Source: Thermodesulfobacteriota bacterium (lineage in GTDB: Bacteria > Desulfobacterota > Deferrisomatia > Deferrisomatales > JACRMM01). Taken from it: DNA of 33,920 bases. Under the pieces are notes generated by a model. The model was not told where the DNA came from and made no database searches. It was given only the letters and a program-made list of their open reading frames with translations. Shown here one piece after another: positions 13,941-22,242 of the stretch. The translations under genes and the position numbers were made by a program. How positions within the stretch are numbered: the stretch's first letter is position 1; the number at the start of each line of letters is the position of its first letter. Location: the NCBI GenBank assembly GCA_040756475.1, contig JBFLZB010000028.1, forward strand, positions 1-33,920, written 5' to 3'.

Positions 13941-14353
13941 CTCGGGATGCCCTCCTCGGTCACCTGGGGGTCCACCGCGTGGACCCTCTTCCACAGCGCC
14001 TCCTCGAGCTCGAAGACCGCCTCCTGCTCCACCGGGCTGCCGGGAGCGGCTTCCACGGCGGGCACGAGCAGATAGGCCAGCGGCCTCCACTGGGGATCGC
14101 GCGCCACGAGCCGCACGGGCACGCGGACGGTCTCGGCCCCGGTGTTTTGCACCAGGCCCCTCCAGGTCACCGTCACCAGGTCGTCCTCTTCGGCGGTCTC
14201 GCCTCGAACCTGGATGGTCTTGACCTGGACCCCCTGGGTGGGCGCCGCTCCCGGAGGCGGGGCGATGCCCCAGCAGGCGAGCCACGCCGCTCCTACGGCT
14301 GCGGCCCTCCAGGGGCGCGGGCCCCTGCCGCGATTGCGGACCCGGGGTTCCAC
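13937..14353 (-). CDS. Small secreted protein, function unknown
   Basis: 138 residues from a GTG six bases after the RelA/SpoT-like stop. It has an Arg-rich n-region, then a hydrophobic helix (AAAVGAAWLACWGIAPPPGAA) that looks like a signal peptide, then an all-beta domain: VQVKTIQVRGETAEEDDLVTVTWRGLVQNTG and VRVPVRLVARDPQWRPLAYLLVP. The pattern resembles small Ig-like or FxLYD-type domains in which a strand pair ends in a conserved VQNTG turn. No catalytic residues are apparent. It overlaps the HEAT gene by four bases, so the two secreted proteins are translationally coupled and probably act together. I do not recognise a named family. Confidence 0.65.
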   Translation of the reverse strand: MEPRVRNRGRGPRPWRAAAVGAAWLACWGIAPPPGAAPTQGVQVKTIQVRGETAEEDDLVTVTWRGLVQNTGAETVRVPVRLVARDPQWRPLAYLLVPAVEAAPGSPVEQEAVFELEEALWKRVHAVDPQVTEEGIPR

Positions 14354-14359
14354 AGGCTC

Positions 14360-16429
14360 TCAGACCACGGAGCGGAACACCCGGACCTCTTCCACGAAGC
14401 CGTTCTTGCGCAAGGCCCGCAAGAGGCGGTTCAGGGTGCGGTCGGTGCCCGGGTCGAACTGGATGGCGAGGGTGTGGTCCCCCCGTTGCGGAAGGCGAAG
14501 GTTGCGCACCTCGAGATTGAGCTCCTTGAAGGGGGTCAGCAGCGAGTAGAGGATGCCCGGGCCGTCCGAGAGGCGAAGCTCCATCTCCACGGTGTCCACG
14601 TCCCGGGGAGCGCCCCGCTCGGTCCGGTCCCAGGCCAGGGGCAGGCGGAGGGAGTCGGCGAGCAGGGGGCACTCCTGGCGGTGCACGAGCAGGCGCCCTT
14701 CCTCGGGCACCCCCTGGATTTCGTCGCCCTCCAGGGGGATGCAGCGGGGGCAGAAGCGGATGTGGGGGTCGCTGAAGTCGTAGCGGCGCACCTTGCGGCG
14801 GTCGTCGTCGCGGCCCCGCCACCGCCGCAGCAGCGCGCTGCCGGGGAGCTTGCGGCCGCCGCCGGGGGGCAGCCCCAGGATGTCTCCGATGTCCTCCTGC
14901 CCCAGGCAGACCCTGGCGTAGACCTCGTCCTCGCTCAGATCCGCGGCGGCGGCGCGCTGGGCCACCGCCTGGAGGGCGTCGTCCGGGGAGAGGCCGTGGG
15001 ACCGGGCAGCCTGGAGCAGCCAGTGGCGCCCCGTCTGCGCCGCCCGCTCGGCCTGGCGTCGGTTCATGGCCCGGCGCAGGCTCGCCAGCGCCTTGCGGGT
15101 ATGGGCCCAGGCCAGGTACCGGTCGTCGGCCACGTTTTGCCCGGCGGTGACGATCTCCACCCGGTCCCCCGGGCGCAGCACCGTGGCCAGGGGCACCTCG
15201 TGGTTGTTCACCCGGGCGGCCAGCGCGCGCAGCCCCAGTTGTTCGTGCACGGCAAAGGCGTAGTCCAGGGCGGTGGCCCCCTCCTCGAGGCTGAACACCT
15301 CCCCCTTGGGGCTCGTCACCTGGACGGCGTCGGGCCGGTGGAATCGCAGGAAGTCCTGGATGTCCATGGCCTCGTTCTGCAGGAACTCCCGCAGGTCGTC
15401 CATGTATTCGAGGTTGAACTGGGGGCTGGTGATGTCCATGGAGAGGAGCCCCAGGCGGTTGAACCGGTCGGCGGCCCTGCTGGCCAGGTAGAAGTTCACG
15501 ATGCGGCCCTGGTAGGACACCCGGGTCTCCAGGGCCCGGTACCCGTTCTTCCGGGGTACGCTCAAGGTGTCGGCAAAGGTGCCGGGCAGCGCCCGGAAGT
15601 TGAGGTGGATGCGCCCCAGGGCTCGGTAGGCGTCTTCGCTGGTCTCGGTCACCAGGCGCACCGTGAAGAGGTTCTCGGGTACGGGCGCCACGTCGGGACG
15701 GAAGCGGTTCCAGCGGTACTCCGCCCGAACCCCCAGGTCGCCGGGGAAGACGGCCGCGAGCTTGGCCCGGAGCTCCTCCAGGGGGCGCACCCACCCCTCC
15801 TTGAGCTCCAGCTGCGCCCGCTGGAAGATGGCGAACTGCTCCGGGGTGAGGATGGGGCCGATCTTCTCGGTCAACCGCTCGGCCAGGTCGAGCATGCACA
15901 GGCGCCGGCAGATGTTGGCGTACATCTCCGCGCTCTCGCGGGCGATGCGCACCTGCTTGTCGCGCTTGAAGATCTGGAGGCTCTCCAGGTTGTCCAGGCG
16001 GTCGGCGAGCTTGACCAGGAGCACCCGGATGTCCTGGAGCACGAAGCTGAAGAGCTTCTGGTAGGTGTGGACCCGGCTGTCCTTGATCTTGGTGAGGGCC
16101 AGGACGAGCTCGGCGGCGTCGGGGAACTCGCTGCGGAGCTCCGGATAGGTGTAGACCGTGTCTTCGAGGGTGTCGTGGAGCAGCGCCGCCTCCACCGAGG
16201 CCCAGTCGATGATCCGGCCGAACCGGCTCACCTCCATGGCCGTGCGCACGGTGTGCCAGATGTACTCCTCGCCGGTCTTCCGCACCTGCCCCCGGTGGAA
16301 CTCGTCTGCCCGCGCCAGGGCGCGGTCCAGCCGCTCGGCCAGCACGCCCACCTCGGCGTCTCCCACCTCGTGGTGGATGATGAACTGGCTGAGGATCTGA
16401 TCCTTTTCCCGTGCGAAGCGATCCGACAC
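14360..16429 (-). CDS. RelA/SpoT homologue with intact HD hydrolase and degenerate synthetase
   Basis: 689 residues. The HD hydrolase domain (about 25-180) keeps H45 and H59, H85-D86 with E89-D90 in HDTLEDT, and D143 in LLVKLADRLDNL. The region where the (p)ppGpp synthetase should be keeps the fold outline (SEDAYRALGRIH, LPGTFADTLSVPRKNGYRALET). It lacks the RxKxxYSIxxKM loop, and the catalytic ExQIRT strand reads IVNFYLAS. A TGS domain (VQVTSPKGEVFSLEEGATALDYA), a Cys-bearing region (RFCPRCIPL) and a C-terminal ACT domain (VDTVEMELRLSDGPGILYSLL) follow. This suggests a ribosome- or stress-linked (p)ppGpp hydrolase without synthetase activity. A separate bifunctional Rel elsewhere in the genome is expected. 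Start GTG with GAGAGA upstream. Confidence 0.85.
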   Translation of the reverse strand: MSDRFAREKDQILSQFIIHHEVGDAEVGVLAERLDRALARADEFHRGQVRKTGEEYIWHTVRTAMEVSRFGRIIDWASVEAALLHDTLEDTVYTYPELRSEFPDAAELVLALTKIKDSRVHTYQKLFSFVLQDIRVLLVKLADRLDNLESLQIFKRDKQVRIARESAEMYANICRRLCMLDLAERLTEKIGPILTPEQFAIFQRAQLELKEGWVRPLEELRAKLAAVFPGDLGVRAEYRWNRFRPDVAPVPENLFTVRLVTETSEDAYRALGRIHLNFRALPGTFADTLSVPRKNGYRALETRVSYQGRIVNFYLASRAADRFNRLGLLSMDITSPQFNLEYMDDLREFLQNEAMDIQDFLRFHRPDAVQVTSPKGEVFSLEEGATALDYAFAVHEQLGLRALAARVNNHEVPLATVLRPGDRVEIVTAGQNVADDRYLAWAHTRKALASLRRAMNRRQAERAAQTGRHWLLQAARSHGLSPDDALQAVAQRAAAADLSEDEVYARVCLGQEDIGDILGLPPGGGRKLPGSALLRRWRGRDDDRRKVRRYDFSDPHIRFCPRCIPLEGDEIQGVPEEGRLLVHRQECPLLADSLRLPLAWDRTERGAPRDVDTVEMELRLSDGPGILYSLLTPFKELNLEVRNLRLPQRGDHTLAIQFDPGTDRTLNRLLRALRKNGFVEEVRVFRSVV

Positions 16430-16485
16430 GCGCCGATCTCTCTGTGGGCAGGCCGTTGCTGGGATCTTGGCAACTTCTGGCCAGA

Positions 16486-17370
16486 CTATACCGATTTGGC
16501 GGGAAGCGGTAGGGCTCCGCGCCCTGCGAGCTCCCGGGCTGCCTGTTGGGCCGTGCGGCCCGACCGGATGCCCCGGGCCATGGCCCAGCGCACCGCCTCG
16601 GCTTCCCAGCCCGGGGGCGTGGCCGCCCCCAGCGCCGCCAGATGTCGGCCCACGGCCTCCAGGTAGGTGGCCTCGTCGAAGGGGTAGAACCCCAGGGAGA
16701 GGCCGAACCGGTCTGCCAGGCTCACGGTCTCGGCCACGGATTCTTCCGGATGGAGCTCGTCGTCGCCGGGAAAGGCCTCGGGGACCAGGTGCCGGCGGTT
16801 CGAGGTGGCCGCCACCAGGGTGTTTGCGGGCCGTTCCTCGAGCCCTCCCTCCAGAAGCACCTTGAGCTCCCGGTACCTCTCCCCCGGGGTCCCGAAGGAG
16901 AGGTCGTCCAGGTAGAGCACCCAGCGCCGCGAGTCCAGGGCCAGGGCGTCCAGCACCCGGGGAAGGTCCGGGGCGCGATGTTCCGGAACCGCCAGGAGCA
17001 CGAGCTCCTCACGGGGCACCGCCAGCGGCAGGGAACGTACCAGGGACGACTTGCCCGTGCCCCGCTCTCCCCACAGGAGCACGTCGTGGGCCGGCAGGCC
17101 CCGGGCGAACCGCTCGATGTTGGCATAGAAGGCCGCCTTCTGGCGTGCGATGCCTGTCAACAAGGCGGGGTCGGCCGCCGCGGGTCGGCCCACGGCCCGA
17201 AATCCCCCCGCGCCCTCCCAGACGAAGGTGCGGCACTCGGAGGCCGCAGGGGGCGTCGGGGCGCGGTGGAGGGTCTCGCCCCCTCGGGGGCCCAGCGCGG
17301 CGTCGAGGCGCTCGGCGATCCGGTCCAGGCGGGCCAGCAGAGCGGGCAGCAGAGGGGGGTCGGCGGTCAT
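16486..17370 (-). CDS. DUF815-family AAA ATPase
   Basis: 294 residues. Walker A GERGTGKSS (101-108 core), Walker B VLYLDDLSF (151-159), and ATSNRRHLVPE (sensor-1-like) followed by a long insert and a C-terminal lid. RQKAAFYANIERFARGLPAHDVLLWG is the conserved lead-in of DUF815. Members are cytosolic ATPases of unknown target. The ATG overlaps the stop of the upstream membrane peptidase (TGA within ATGA), so the two are translationally coupled; the ATPase may serve the peptidase. A 56-bp gap separates it from the RelA/SpoT-like gene. Confidence 0.88.
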   Translation of the reverse strand: MTADPPLLPALLARLDRIAERLDAALGPRGGETLHRAPTPPAASECRTFVWEGAGGFRAVGRPAAADPALLTGIARQKAAFYANIERFARGLPAHDVLLWGERGTGKSSLVRSLPLAVPREELVLLAVPEHRAPDLPRVLDALALDSRRWVLYLDDLSFGTPGERYRELKVLLEGGLEERPANTLVAATSNRRHLVPEAFPGDDELHPEESVAETVSLADRFGLSLGFYPFDEATYLEAVGRHLAALGAATPPGWEAEAVRWAMARGIRSGRTAQQAARELAGRGALPLPAKSV

Positions 17371-19193
17371 GGGGGAGGCGCCTCCTCGAGGAACTTCTGG
17401 CGCTGGCGCAGATAGTAGCCGGGATTCGCGGGGTTTCGGGCCAGCGCCGCGTCGATGGCCCGCAGCGCCCCCTCCCGGTCTCTCGCCCGCCAACGCGCCT
17501 CGGCCAGGGTGTCGAGGATGTGGGGGGAAGCCAAGATCCGTGCGGCCATCTCCGCCAGGGCCAGCGCCCGCTCGGGCCGTTGGAGGGCCGGGTCCCGGGC
17601 GGTCACGTACAGCCACGCCAGGTTGTTCAGGGCCTCCGCGTTTCGGGGCGCAAGCCGGATGACCTCCTGGTAGGCGGCCTGGGCGTCTCGCTCCCGCCCG
17701 GTCTCCTGGTACAGGCTCCCCAGGAGGAACCAGGAGGGGGCGTCCCGGGGTTCCTGGGCGACCCGGTGGAGCAGCCCCCGCTCGGCCACGAAGCGGTTGA
17801 GATCCCGGTGCAGCGGCCCCGTGTGGAGCGCCACCACGAGGGCTGCCGCCAGGAGCACTCCGAGGGCGAACCACCGGGTGAGGCGGCGCACCTTGCGGTG
17901 GTGCCGGGAAAGCACGCCGGGGTCCCGAGCCGCCGTTACGAGAAAGTCGACCCGTTCGGCGATGGAGCCGTGGTGCCACGAGGGAAGATCCCGGATGTCC
18001 CCCGAGTGGAAGCTCACCCGCTCCAGGGCCGAGACCAGGGGCCCGGGCCGGCCCGTGACCTCCAGGGCGAACGCGTCGGCCTGGCGCTCGAAGGCCCGGC
18101 TCACCGCTCCGAAGAGGAACCGGAAGTAGGCGAACAAGAGCCCCAGGAGCCCCAGGGTCATGGCCGCCGAGGTGTAGAGGCTCGCCTGGGGCCGGCGCAG
18201 CGCCTCGGGGTCGGCGAGGCCCCACCAGGCGATGCCCGCCTCGGAGAGGCGAAAGAAGATCCCCGCCAGGCACACGTACCCGACGAAGAAGAGCAGGAAG
18301 AACCAGAGGTGGCGGTGGCGCACGTGGCCGGTCTCGTGGGCCACCACGGCGTCGACCTCCTCCGGGGAGAGGATCTCCACGAGCGCCGGCGTGAGCAGGA
18401 GGTAGCGGAAGCGGGGCAGCAGGCCCACGATCCCCGCGGTCATCACCCGCCCCTCCAGGAGCGGCCAGTACAGGATCTCGCGCACCCGGAGCCGCAGCCC
18501 GGCGCTCAGCCCCTCCAGGTGGTCCCGCAGGGGGCCCGGGGGCACCGGCGCGCACCCCCACATGGCCTTGACCAGCACAGGGAGGAAGATGCCCACCAGG
18601 GTCAGGAAGACCGGCGCGTAGAGGAGTTGGAGCAGGGGGTTGGCTTCGAGTGCCGCATATCCCCGGGGCCAGAGGGTGGCCACCAGGTCCAGGAGGCCCA
18701 TGAGGGCCAGCCAGGGGAGCAGGATCGGGAGCTCCATCCGGGCGTGGGCCACCACGAACCCCCAGCGCGTGCCGCTGCGGCCCAGCAGCACCCCCTGGAG
18801 CGGGTACGCCTCCCACCACAGCACCCCGAGGAGGAAGACGAAGGGGAGCACGCCGGCCGCGCTCCCCAGGGCCGCGGAGTGTTCGCCCAGGGCCCGGGCT
18901 ACGAGCTCCGGGTAGCTCGTGGCGTACATGAGCAGCGCAAAGGGCACCAGCATCACCCCCTGGTACCCCTGCACCATCCCCGAGAAGGACGCCCGGAGGC
19001 TTCGGGCCTCGGCCTCGTCGTGGAGGGCCCGGGCCATGAGGCCGCGAAACCGGATGCGCAGGGCCACCCACGCGGCCAGGAGATAGACGAGCTGGTGAAC
19101 CGCCTCCCCGAGGCTCCACGCTGCGCCCGCGGCGTGGGGCGCCAGCGCCTGCACGGCAATGGCGATCAGAAAGGTGAGGACGCTTCCGTACAT
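17367..19193 (-). CDS. Multi-pass M48-family metalloprotease with C-terminal TPR domain
   Basis: 608 residues. About six membrane segments (for example 2-20, 33-48, 80-95, 112-128, 155-175, 188-208) lead to the peptidase core. The core has HETGH (H286, E287, H290) and the third zinc ligand E369 in AFERQADAFAL, the HtpX/Ste24 pattern. Two more membrane segments flank it. The last 150 residues hold at least three tetratricopeptide units (WFLLGSLYQETGRERDAQAAYQEVIRLAPRNAEALNNLAWLYV and following). Likely role: turnover of membrane proteins, with TPRs recruiting substrate or a partner. The start has GAGGAG upstream. It is coupled to the DUF815 ATPase. Confidence 0.9.
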   Translation of the reverse strand: MYGSVLTFLIAIAVQALAPHAAGAAWSLGEAVHQLVYLLAAWVALRIRFRGLMARALHDEAEARSLRASFSGMVQGYQGVMLVPFALLMYATSYPELVARALGEHSAALGSAAGVLPFVFLLGVLWWEAYPLQGVLLGRSGTRWGFVVAHARMELPILLPWLALMGLLDLVATLWPRGYAALEANPLLQLLYAPVFLTLVGIFLPVLVKAMWGCAPVPPGPLRDHLEGLSAGLRLRVREILYWPLLEGRVMTAGIVGLLPRFRYLLLTPALVEILSPEEVDAVVAHETGHVRHRHLWFFLLFFVGYVCLAGIFFRLSEAGIAWWGLADPEALRRPQASLYTSAAMTLGLLGLLFAYFRFLFGAVSRAFERQADAFALEVTGRPGPLVSALERVSFHSGDIRDLPSWHHGSIAERVDFLVTAARDPGVLSRHHRKVRRLTRWFALGVLLAAALVVALHTGPLHRDLNRFVAERGLLHRVAQEPRDAPSWFLLGSLYQETGRERDAQAAYQEVIRLAPRNAEALNNLAWLYVTARDPALQRPERALALAEMAARILASPHILDTLAEARWRARDREGALRAIDAALARNPANPGYYLRQRQKFLEEAPPP

Positions 19194-19370
19194 GGCTCCT
19201 CGGGGGGAGGGCAGGAGCGGAAAAGAAGGAGCGCATTCCAGCGCGCGCGGCCGCCCGAGTCAATGCCCCTTTGCGATGCGGACCGGGCAACCCAATGTTT
19301 GCGGCGCCAAGAGGGCCCCGCGGGTCGGCCCGGCCCCTCCCCCAAGGGGACCTCGGTGCGTCGGCGGGCT

Positions 19371-20411
19371 CTACCGGGAGAGCTCCCGCAGGTACGCCGA
19401 GCACCGGCGGGCCTCGTCGAAGATGAGGGCCGAGCTCATGGTGGCGCTGGTCACGGCATCCACCTCGGGCTGGAAGGGGAGCTCGTGGAGCACGCGGCCG
19501 GAGAGCCGCCGCTCCAAGTGGGCCGCGTCCTCCGCGCTCCAGAGCTCGTTGCCGAACTTGGTGACGTACAGCGCCTCGAAGCCGCGCAGCACCCCGTCGT
19601 CGTCGAAGGCGAGCAGGAACCGCACCGGGTGGCACAGGTCGCAGATGGGCTGGCGGCTGCCCGCCCGGGCGAAGAGCCCCGCGGGCTGCCCGTCCTCCCC
19701 CACTGCCCGCCACAGGCGCGTGCCGTCGCCCAGGGCCACGGGCTGCACCGTCACGGGCGCCCAGGCCACCCGGGACAGAAAGGCCTCGACCGACGCGGCG
19801 GAAGCCTCGGCGTCGGGGGCCGCTCCCCCGGACCACCCTCCCGCCGGAGGCGCGGACCAACCCTTCAGGAGCACCCGCGATCGGGCCAGGAGCTCCACGT
19901 CCCCGTAGAACCCCACGTGGAAGTCCGCGAGCACCCACTCCCCGCCCCGGCGAAGCAGCAGCGCCGTGCAGGGGGTTCCCCCCGGCTCCCCCAGGGCGTA
20001 GAACTGCTCGAAGGCAGGGTCCGGCGCCAGGGGGTACGTGAGCCCGGACTCCCGGCGAAAGCCCTCGAGCTCCGCGGCGCTGTTGCCCGCGCCCACCGAG
20101 AGGATCCGCACCCGGCCTCCCAAGTCGCCGGGCTCCAGGAGGCGGGAAAAGGCCTCGAGCTGGGGCGCCTGGCGCCAGCAGGTGAGGCAGTACTTGTTGA
20201 AGAACTCCAGCACCAGGAGGTCCCCCTCCACCTCCGAGAGCCGCACCGGCCCCTCCCGGCGCCCCAGGCCCAGGGTCTCGTAGTCCTCCGGCGCGAGCAG
20301 GTGCTCGAAGACGAGGTCCGGCAGCGCCTCCCCCGGCTTCACGCACAGCTCGGTCTCGCCGGCCAGGGCTGGGGAGAGGGCCAAGAGAGCTAGGAGCATT
20401 GCTCGCCACAT
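19371..20411 (-). CDS. Exported thioredoxin-like / FMN-binding-type fusion protein
   Basis: 346 residues. Signal peptide (MWRAMLLALLALSPALAGE). An N-terminal TlpA/AhpC-type thioredoxin domain follows (about 28-180), with LLVLEFFNKYCLTCWRQAPQ (redox pair C75-C78) and a GGTPCTALLL loop carrying the cis-Pro. The C-terminal domain has ICDLCHPVRFLLAFDDDGVLRGFE and VDAVTSATMSS. The latter resembles the FMN attachment motif (S/T)GAT-x-(S/T) of NqrC/RnfG-type domains but has Ser in place of Gly. CDLCH also fits a c-type haem motif. The start has AAGGAG upstream. It probably moves electrons in the periplasm; the substrate is unknown. Its stop is 177 bp from the next gene, a gap with nothing clear in it. 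Confidence 0.78.
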   Translation of the reverse strand: MWRAMLLALLALSPALAGETELCVKPGEALPDLVFEHLLAPEDYETLGLGRREGPVRLSEVEGDLLVLEFFNKYCLTCWRQAPQLEAFSRLLEPGDLGGRVRILSVGAGNSAAELEGFRRESGLTYPLAPDPAFEQFYALGEPGGTPCTALLLRRGGEWVLADFHVGFYGDVELLARSRVLLKGWSAPPAGGWSGGAAPDAEASAASVEAFLSRVAWAPVTVQPVALGDGTRLWRAVGEDGQPAGLFARAGSRQPICDLCHPVRFLLAFDDDGVLRGFEALYVTKFGNELWSAEDAAHLERRLSGRVLHELPFQPEVDAVTSATMSSALIFDEARRCSAYLRELSR

Positions 20412-20490
20412 CGCCGACTCCTTGCGTGGGCCTCGGGGGCGCGAATTCCTCTTTGGCCTGTCGCCGTCCCTCTGGGAACCGACGCCCCAC

Positions 20491-20530
20491 GTAGGAGCGG
20501 CCTTGGCCGCGAAGACTTGTGGTTCGCGGC
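20491..20530. repeat. REP-like palindromic element
   Basis: GTAGGAGCGGCCTTGGCCGCGAA resembles the well-known Pseudomonas-type REP (GTAGGAGCGGGCTTGCCCGCGAA). It is followed by a second arm so that GCCGCGAA (20506) pairs with TTCGCGGC (20523). It lies between the fusion-protein gene and the vapC-like gene. The rest of 20412-20586 shows nothing else clear. Confidence 0.6.
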
Positions 20531-20586
20531 GCTGGGGCTTCCGGCAGGCAGGGTCGCGCGTGGCATGCCCGGACAAGGACCGGGCG

Positions 20587-21021
20587 TCAGACCGGAGACG
20601 GGTTGCGGAGAAAGGGATTGCAGAACCTGACCCCACCCAACTCCCTGCCGTGCTGGAAGTCCTCGCTGAACAGCAGCGTCACGCCGGCGTCCTTGGCTGC
20701 GGCCCAGAGCAGGGCGTCCCAGAACGCGATGGAATGATTGGCGACGGCGGAAATGGCCTGGCCGAGGGTGGTGGGCTTCGGCGTTGCCGTCGGGAACAGG
20801 ATCTGCCAGTCTCGAACTTGGGCCGCGGCTTCAGGGAAGGGCATCTTCCCCTTTCTCGTGACGGCCGAGAAGAACTCGCTCAGGGCCTGCAGGGTCAGGA
20901 CGCAATCGAGGTCCACCGCCTCGTCCACCAGGGCAGCCGCGCGCTCGTGCCGTTCGCCGGCGTCGCGGTCGACGGCGTAGACCAGAACGTTGGTATCGAG
21001 GGTGATCCGGTCAGCGCTCAT
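20587..21021 (-). CDS. vapC: PIN-domain ribonuclease toxin, VapC-like
   Basis: 144 residues. PIN fold with the acidic sites in ITLDTNVLVYAVD (D9), in TLQALSEFFSAV (E near 49) and in SIAFWDALLWAAA, plus a final SEDFQHGR typical of VapC proteins. These residues bind Mg for RNA cleavage. The ATG lies inside the end of the antitoxin gene (11-bp overlap), the usual arrangement with the antitoxin first. Everything needed for activity appears intact. The target RNA cannot be told from sequence. Confidence 0.88.
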   Translation of the reverse strand: MSADRITLDTNVLVYAVDRDAGERHERAAALVDEAVDLDCVLTLQALSEFFSAVTRKGKMPFPEAAAQVRDWQILFPTATPKPTTLGQAISAVANHSIAFWDALLWAAAKDAGVTLLFSEDFQHGRELGGVRFCNPFLRNPSPV

Positions 21022-21259
21022 GCAGTGACTCCCGGTCGATGCGGTCGCCCCCGAGCGCATACCCTTTGGAGATCCTTTCCCGCACCCGCTGCCTCGCTCG
21101 ATGCTGTTCCTCCGTCAGTTCGCGTGTCTCCGGCTCGGGCACGAGGCGGGCGATGGGCCGGCCCCGGCGCGTGATCACCACGATGTCCCCCCGCTCCACT
21201 GCCGTCACGTAACGCGAGAGGTGTTGATTCGCCTCCCGCAGGGTCACCCGCAGTTCCAT
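21011..21259 (-). CDS. Phd/YefM-type antitoxin
   Basis: 82 residues from an ATG at 21259. MELRVTLREANQHLSRYVTAVERGDIVVITRRGRPIARLVPEP is the Phd/YefM DNA-binding fold. A charged flexible C-terminus (TEEQHRARQRVRERISKGYALGGDRI) would wrap the PIN toxin. It overlaps the toxin gene and has a palindrome 37 bp upstream, consistent with self-repression. Upstream in-frame starts exist but would read through the palindrome. Confidence 0.85.
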   Translation of the reverse strand: MELRVTLREANQHLSRYVTAVERGDIVVITRRGRPIARLVPEPETRELTEEQHRARQRVRERISKGYALGGDRIDRESLHER

Positions 21260-21295
21260 CTCACGCCTCCCCACATCGCTCTCGACGATGTGGAC

Positions 21296-21311
21296 TGTAG
21301 GATGTCCTACA
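21296..21311 (-). promoter_or_regulatory. Palindromic operator of the toxin-antitoxin pair
   Basis: TGTAGGA-TG-TCCTACA, a perfect 7-2-7 inverted repeat located 37-52 bp before the antitoxin start. The position and symmetry fit the binding site of a Phd-type antitoxin. The rest of 21312-21469 holds no gene that I can see. Confidence 0.6.
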
Positions 21312-21469
21312 TCGCCGGTCAAGAGGCGTGCCGAAACCGGGCGTTGGGTACCGGCGGGCCCCTGCGCTGGGCTGCTGGCCAGGACGGGCCCGTGTCGCGC
21401 CGCCTGGCAGGGGCGGGTGCGGCCCTGCGGTTCGCGGGAAGTCGCCCGCCGGGGTCCCCCCTCTTCCCT

Positions 21470-22237
21470 TCACTCCCCTCGGGCCTCCCCCAGCACCTCG
21501 AGCAGCGCCCCGTGGAGGGGGCCGTTGGTGGCTACGACGTCGGCGTGGTAGGGGGTAAAGGGCTCGCCGCGGTAGCCCGTGACGGTGCCGCCCGCTTCCT
21601 CCACCAGGAGGCAGCCGGCCGCCAGGTCCCAGGGCCTGAGGCCGGGCTCCCAGAAGCCGTCCAGGCGGCCGGCGGCCACGTAGGCGAGGTCCAGGGCGGC
21701 GGAGCCCCCCCGGCGCACCCCCTGGGTGCGCTGGGTGAGCTCTCGGAACTCGGTGTAGTTTCGGGGGTTTGTGCCCCGGTCGTAGGGGAAGCCGGTGGCC
21801 AGGAGGGCCGCGCCGAGGTCGGAGACCCCGGAGGTGCGCAGGCGCTCGCCGTTGCAGTGGGCGCCGGTCCGGCGCTCCGCGGTGAAGAGCTCGTCTCGCA
21901 GGGGGTCGTAGACGGCGCCCAGGCGCACCGCGCCCCCCTCCTCCCAGGCCACCGAGGCGCAGAAGACGGGAAAGCCGTGGGCATAGTTGGTGGTGCCGTC
22001 CAGGGGGTCCACGAGCCAGCGGTCGGCCCCCGAGCCGGTGGCGCCCCCCTCTTCGCCGAGGACCGCGGTGCCCGGGGCGAGCCGGGCCAGCACCTCCCGG
22101 ATCGCGTCCTCGCAGGCGAGATCGACCTCGGTCACGAGGTCCACGTCCCCCTTGCGGCGCACGGCAAAGCCGGTGCGGTAGCGCTCGCGCTGGATGCGGC
22201 CCGCGGCCCGGGCGGCCTCGACGGCGACGGCGAGCAC
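21470..22237 (-). CDS. Inositol-monophosphatase-family phosphatase
   Basis: 255 residues. Metal and phosphate motifs are complete: GEEGG (E62, E63), WLVDPLDGTTNYAHG (D77, D80) and WDLAAGCLLVEEAGGTVT near the C-terminus. KGDVDLVTEVDLACE at the N-terminus is typical of IMPase/SuhB/CysQ proteins. The GTG at 22237 was chosen because the protein then starts like other family members; it lies five bases after the stop of the radical SAM gene, so the two are coupled. It would be a Mg-dependent, Li-sensitive phosphatase of inositol phosphate or a related sugar or nucleotide phosphate; the substrate is unresolved. Confidence 0.88.
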   Translation of the reverse strand: MLAVAVEAARAAGRIQRERYRTGFAVRRKGDVDLVTEVDLACEDAIREVLARLAPGTAVLGEEGGATGSGADRWLVDPLDGTTNYAHGFPVFCASVAWEEGGAVRLGAVYDPLRDELFTAERRTGAHCNGERLRTSGVSDLGAALLATGFPYDRGTNPRNYTEFRELTQRTQGVRRGGSAALDLAYVAAGRLDGFWEPGLRPWDLAAGCLLVEEAGGTVTGYRGEPFTPYHADVVATNGPLHGALLEVLGEARGE

Positions 22238-22242
22238 GGCGG

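Noticed and set aside
13941-15899. Very long open frame extending the HEAT gene upstream
   Set aside because: It is antisense-like or shifted frame over the RelA/SpoT and secreted-protein genes. The composition is Arg/Gly/Pro-rich and a signal peptide with a ribosome site marks the start at 13940.
17371-20490. Very long open frame upstream of the DUF815 start
   Set aside because: It overlaps the M48 peptidase and the thioredoxin fusion in another frame. The GC-rich codon pattern keeps it open but no domain is visible.
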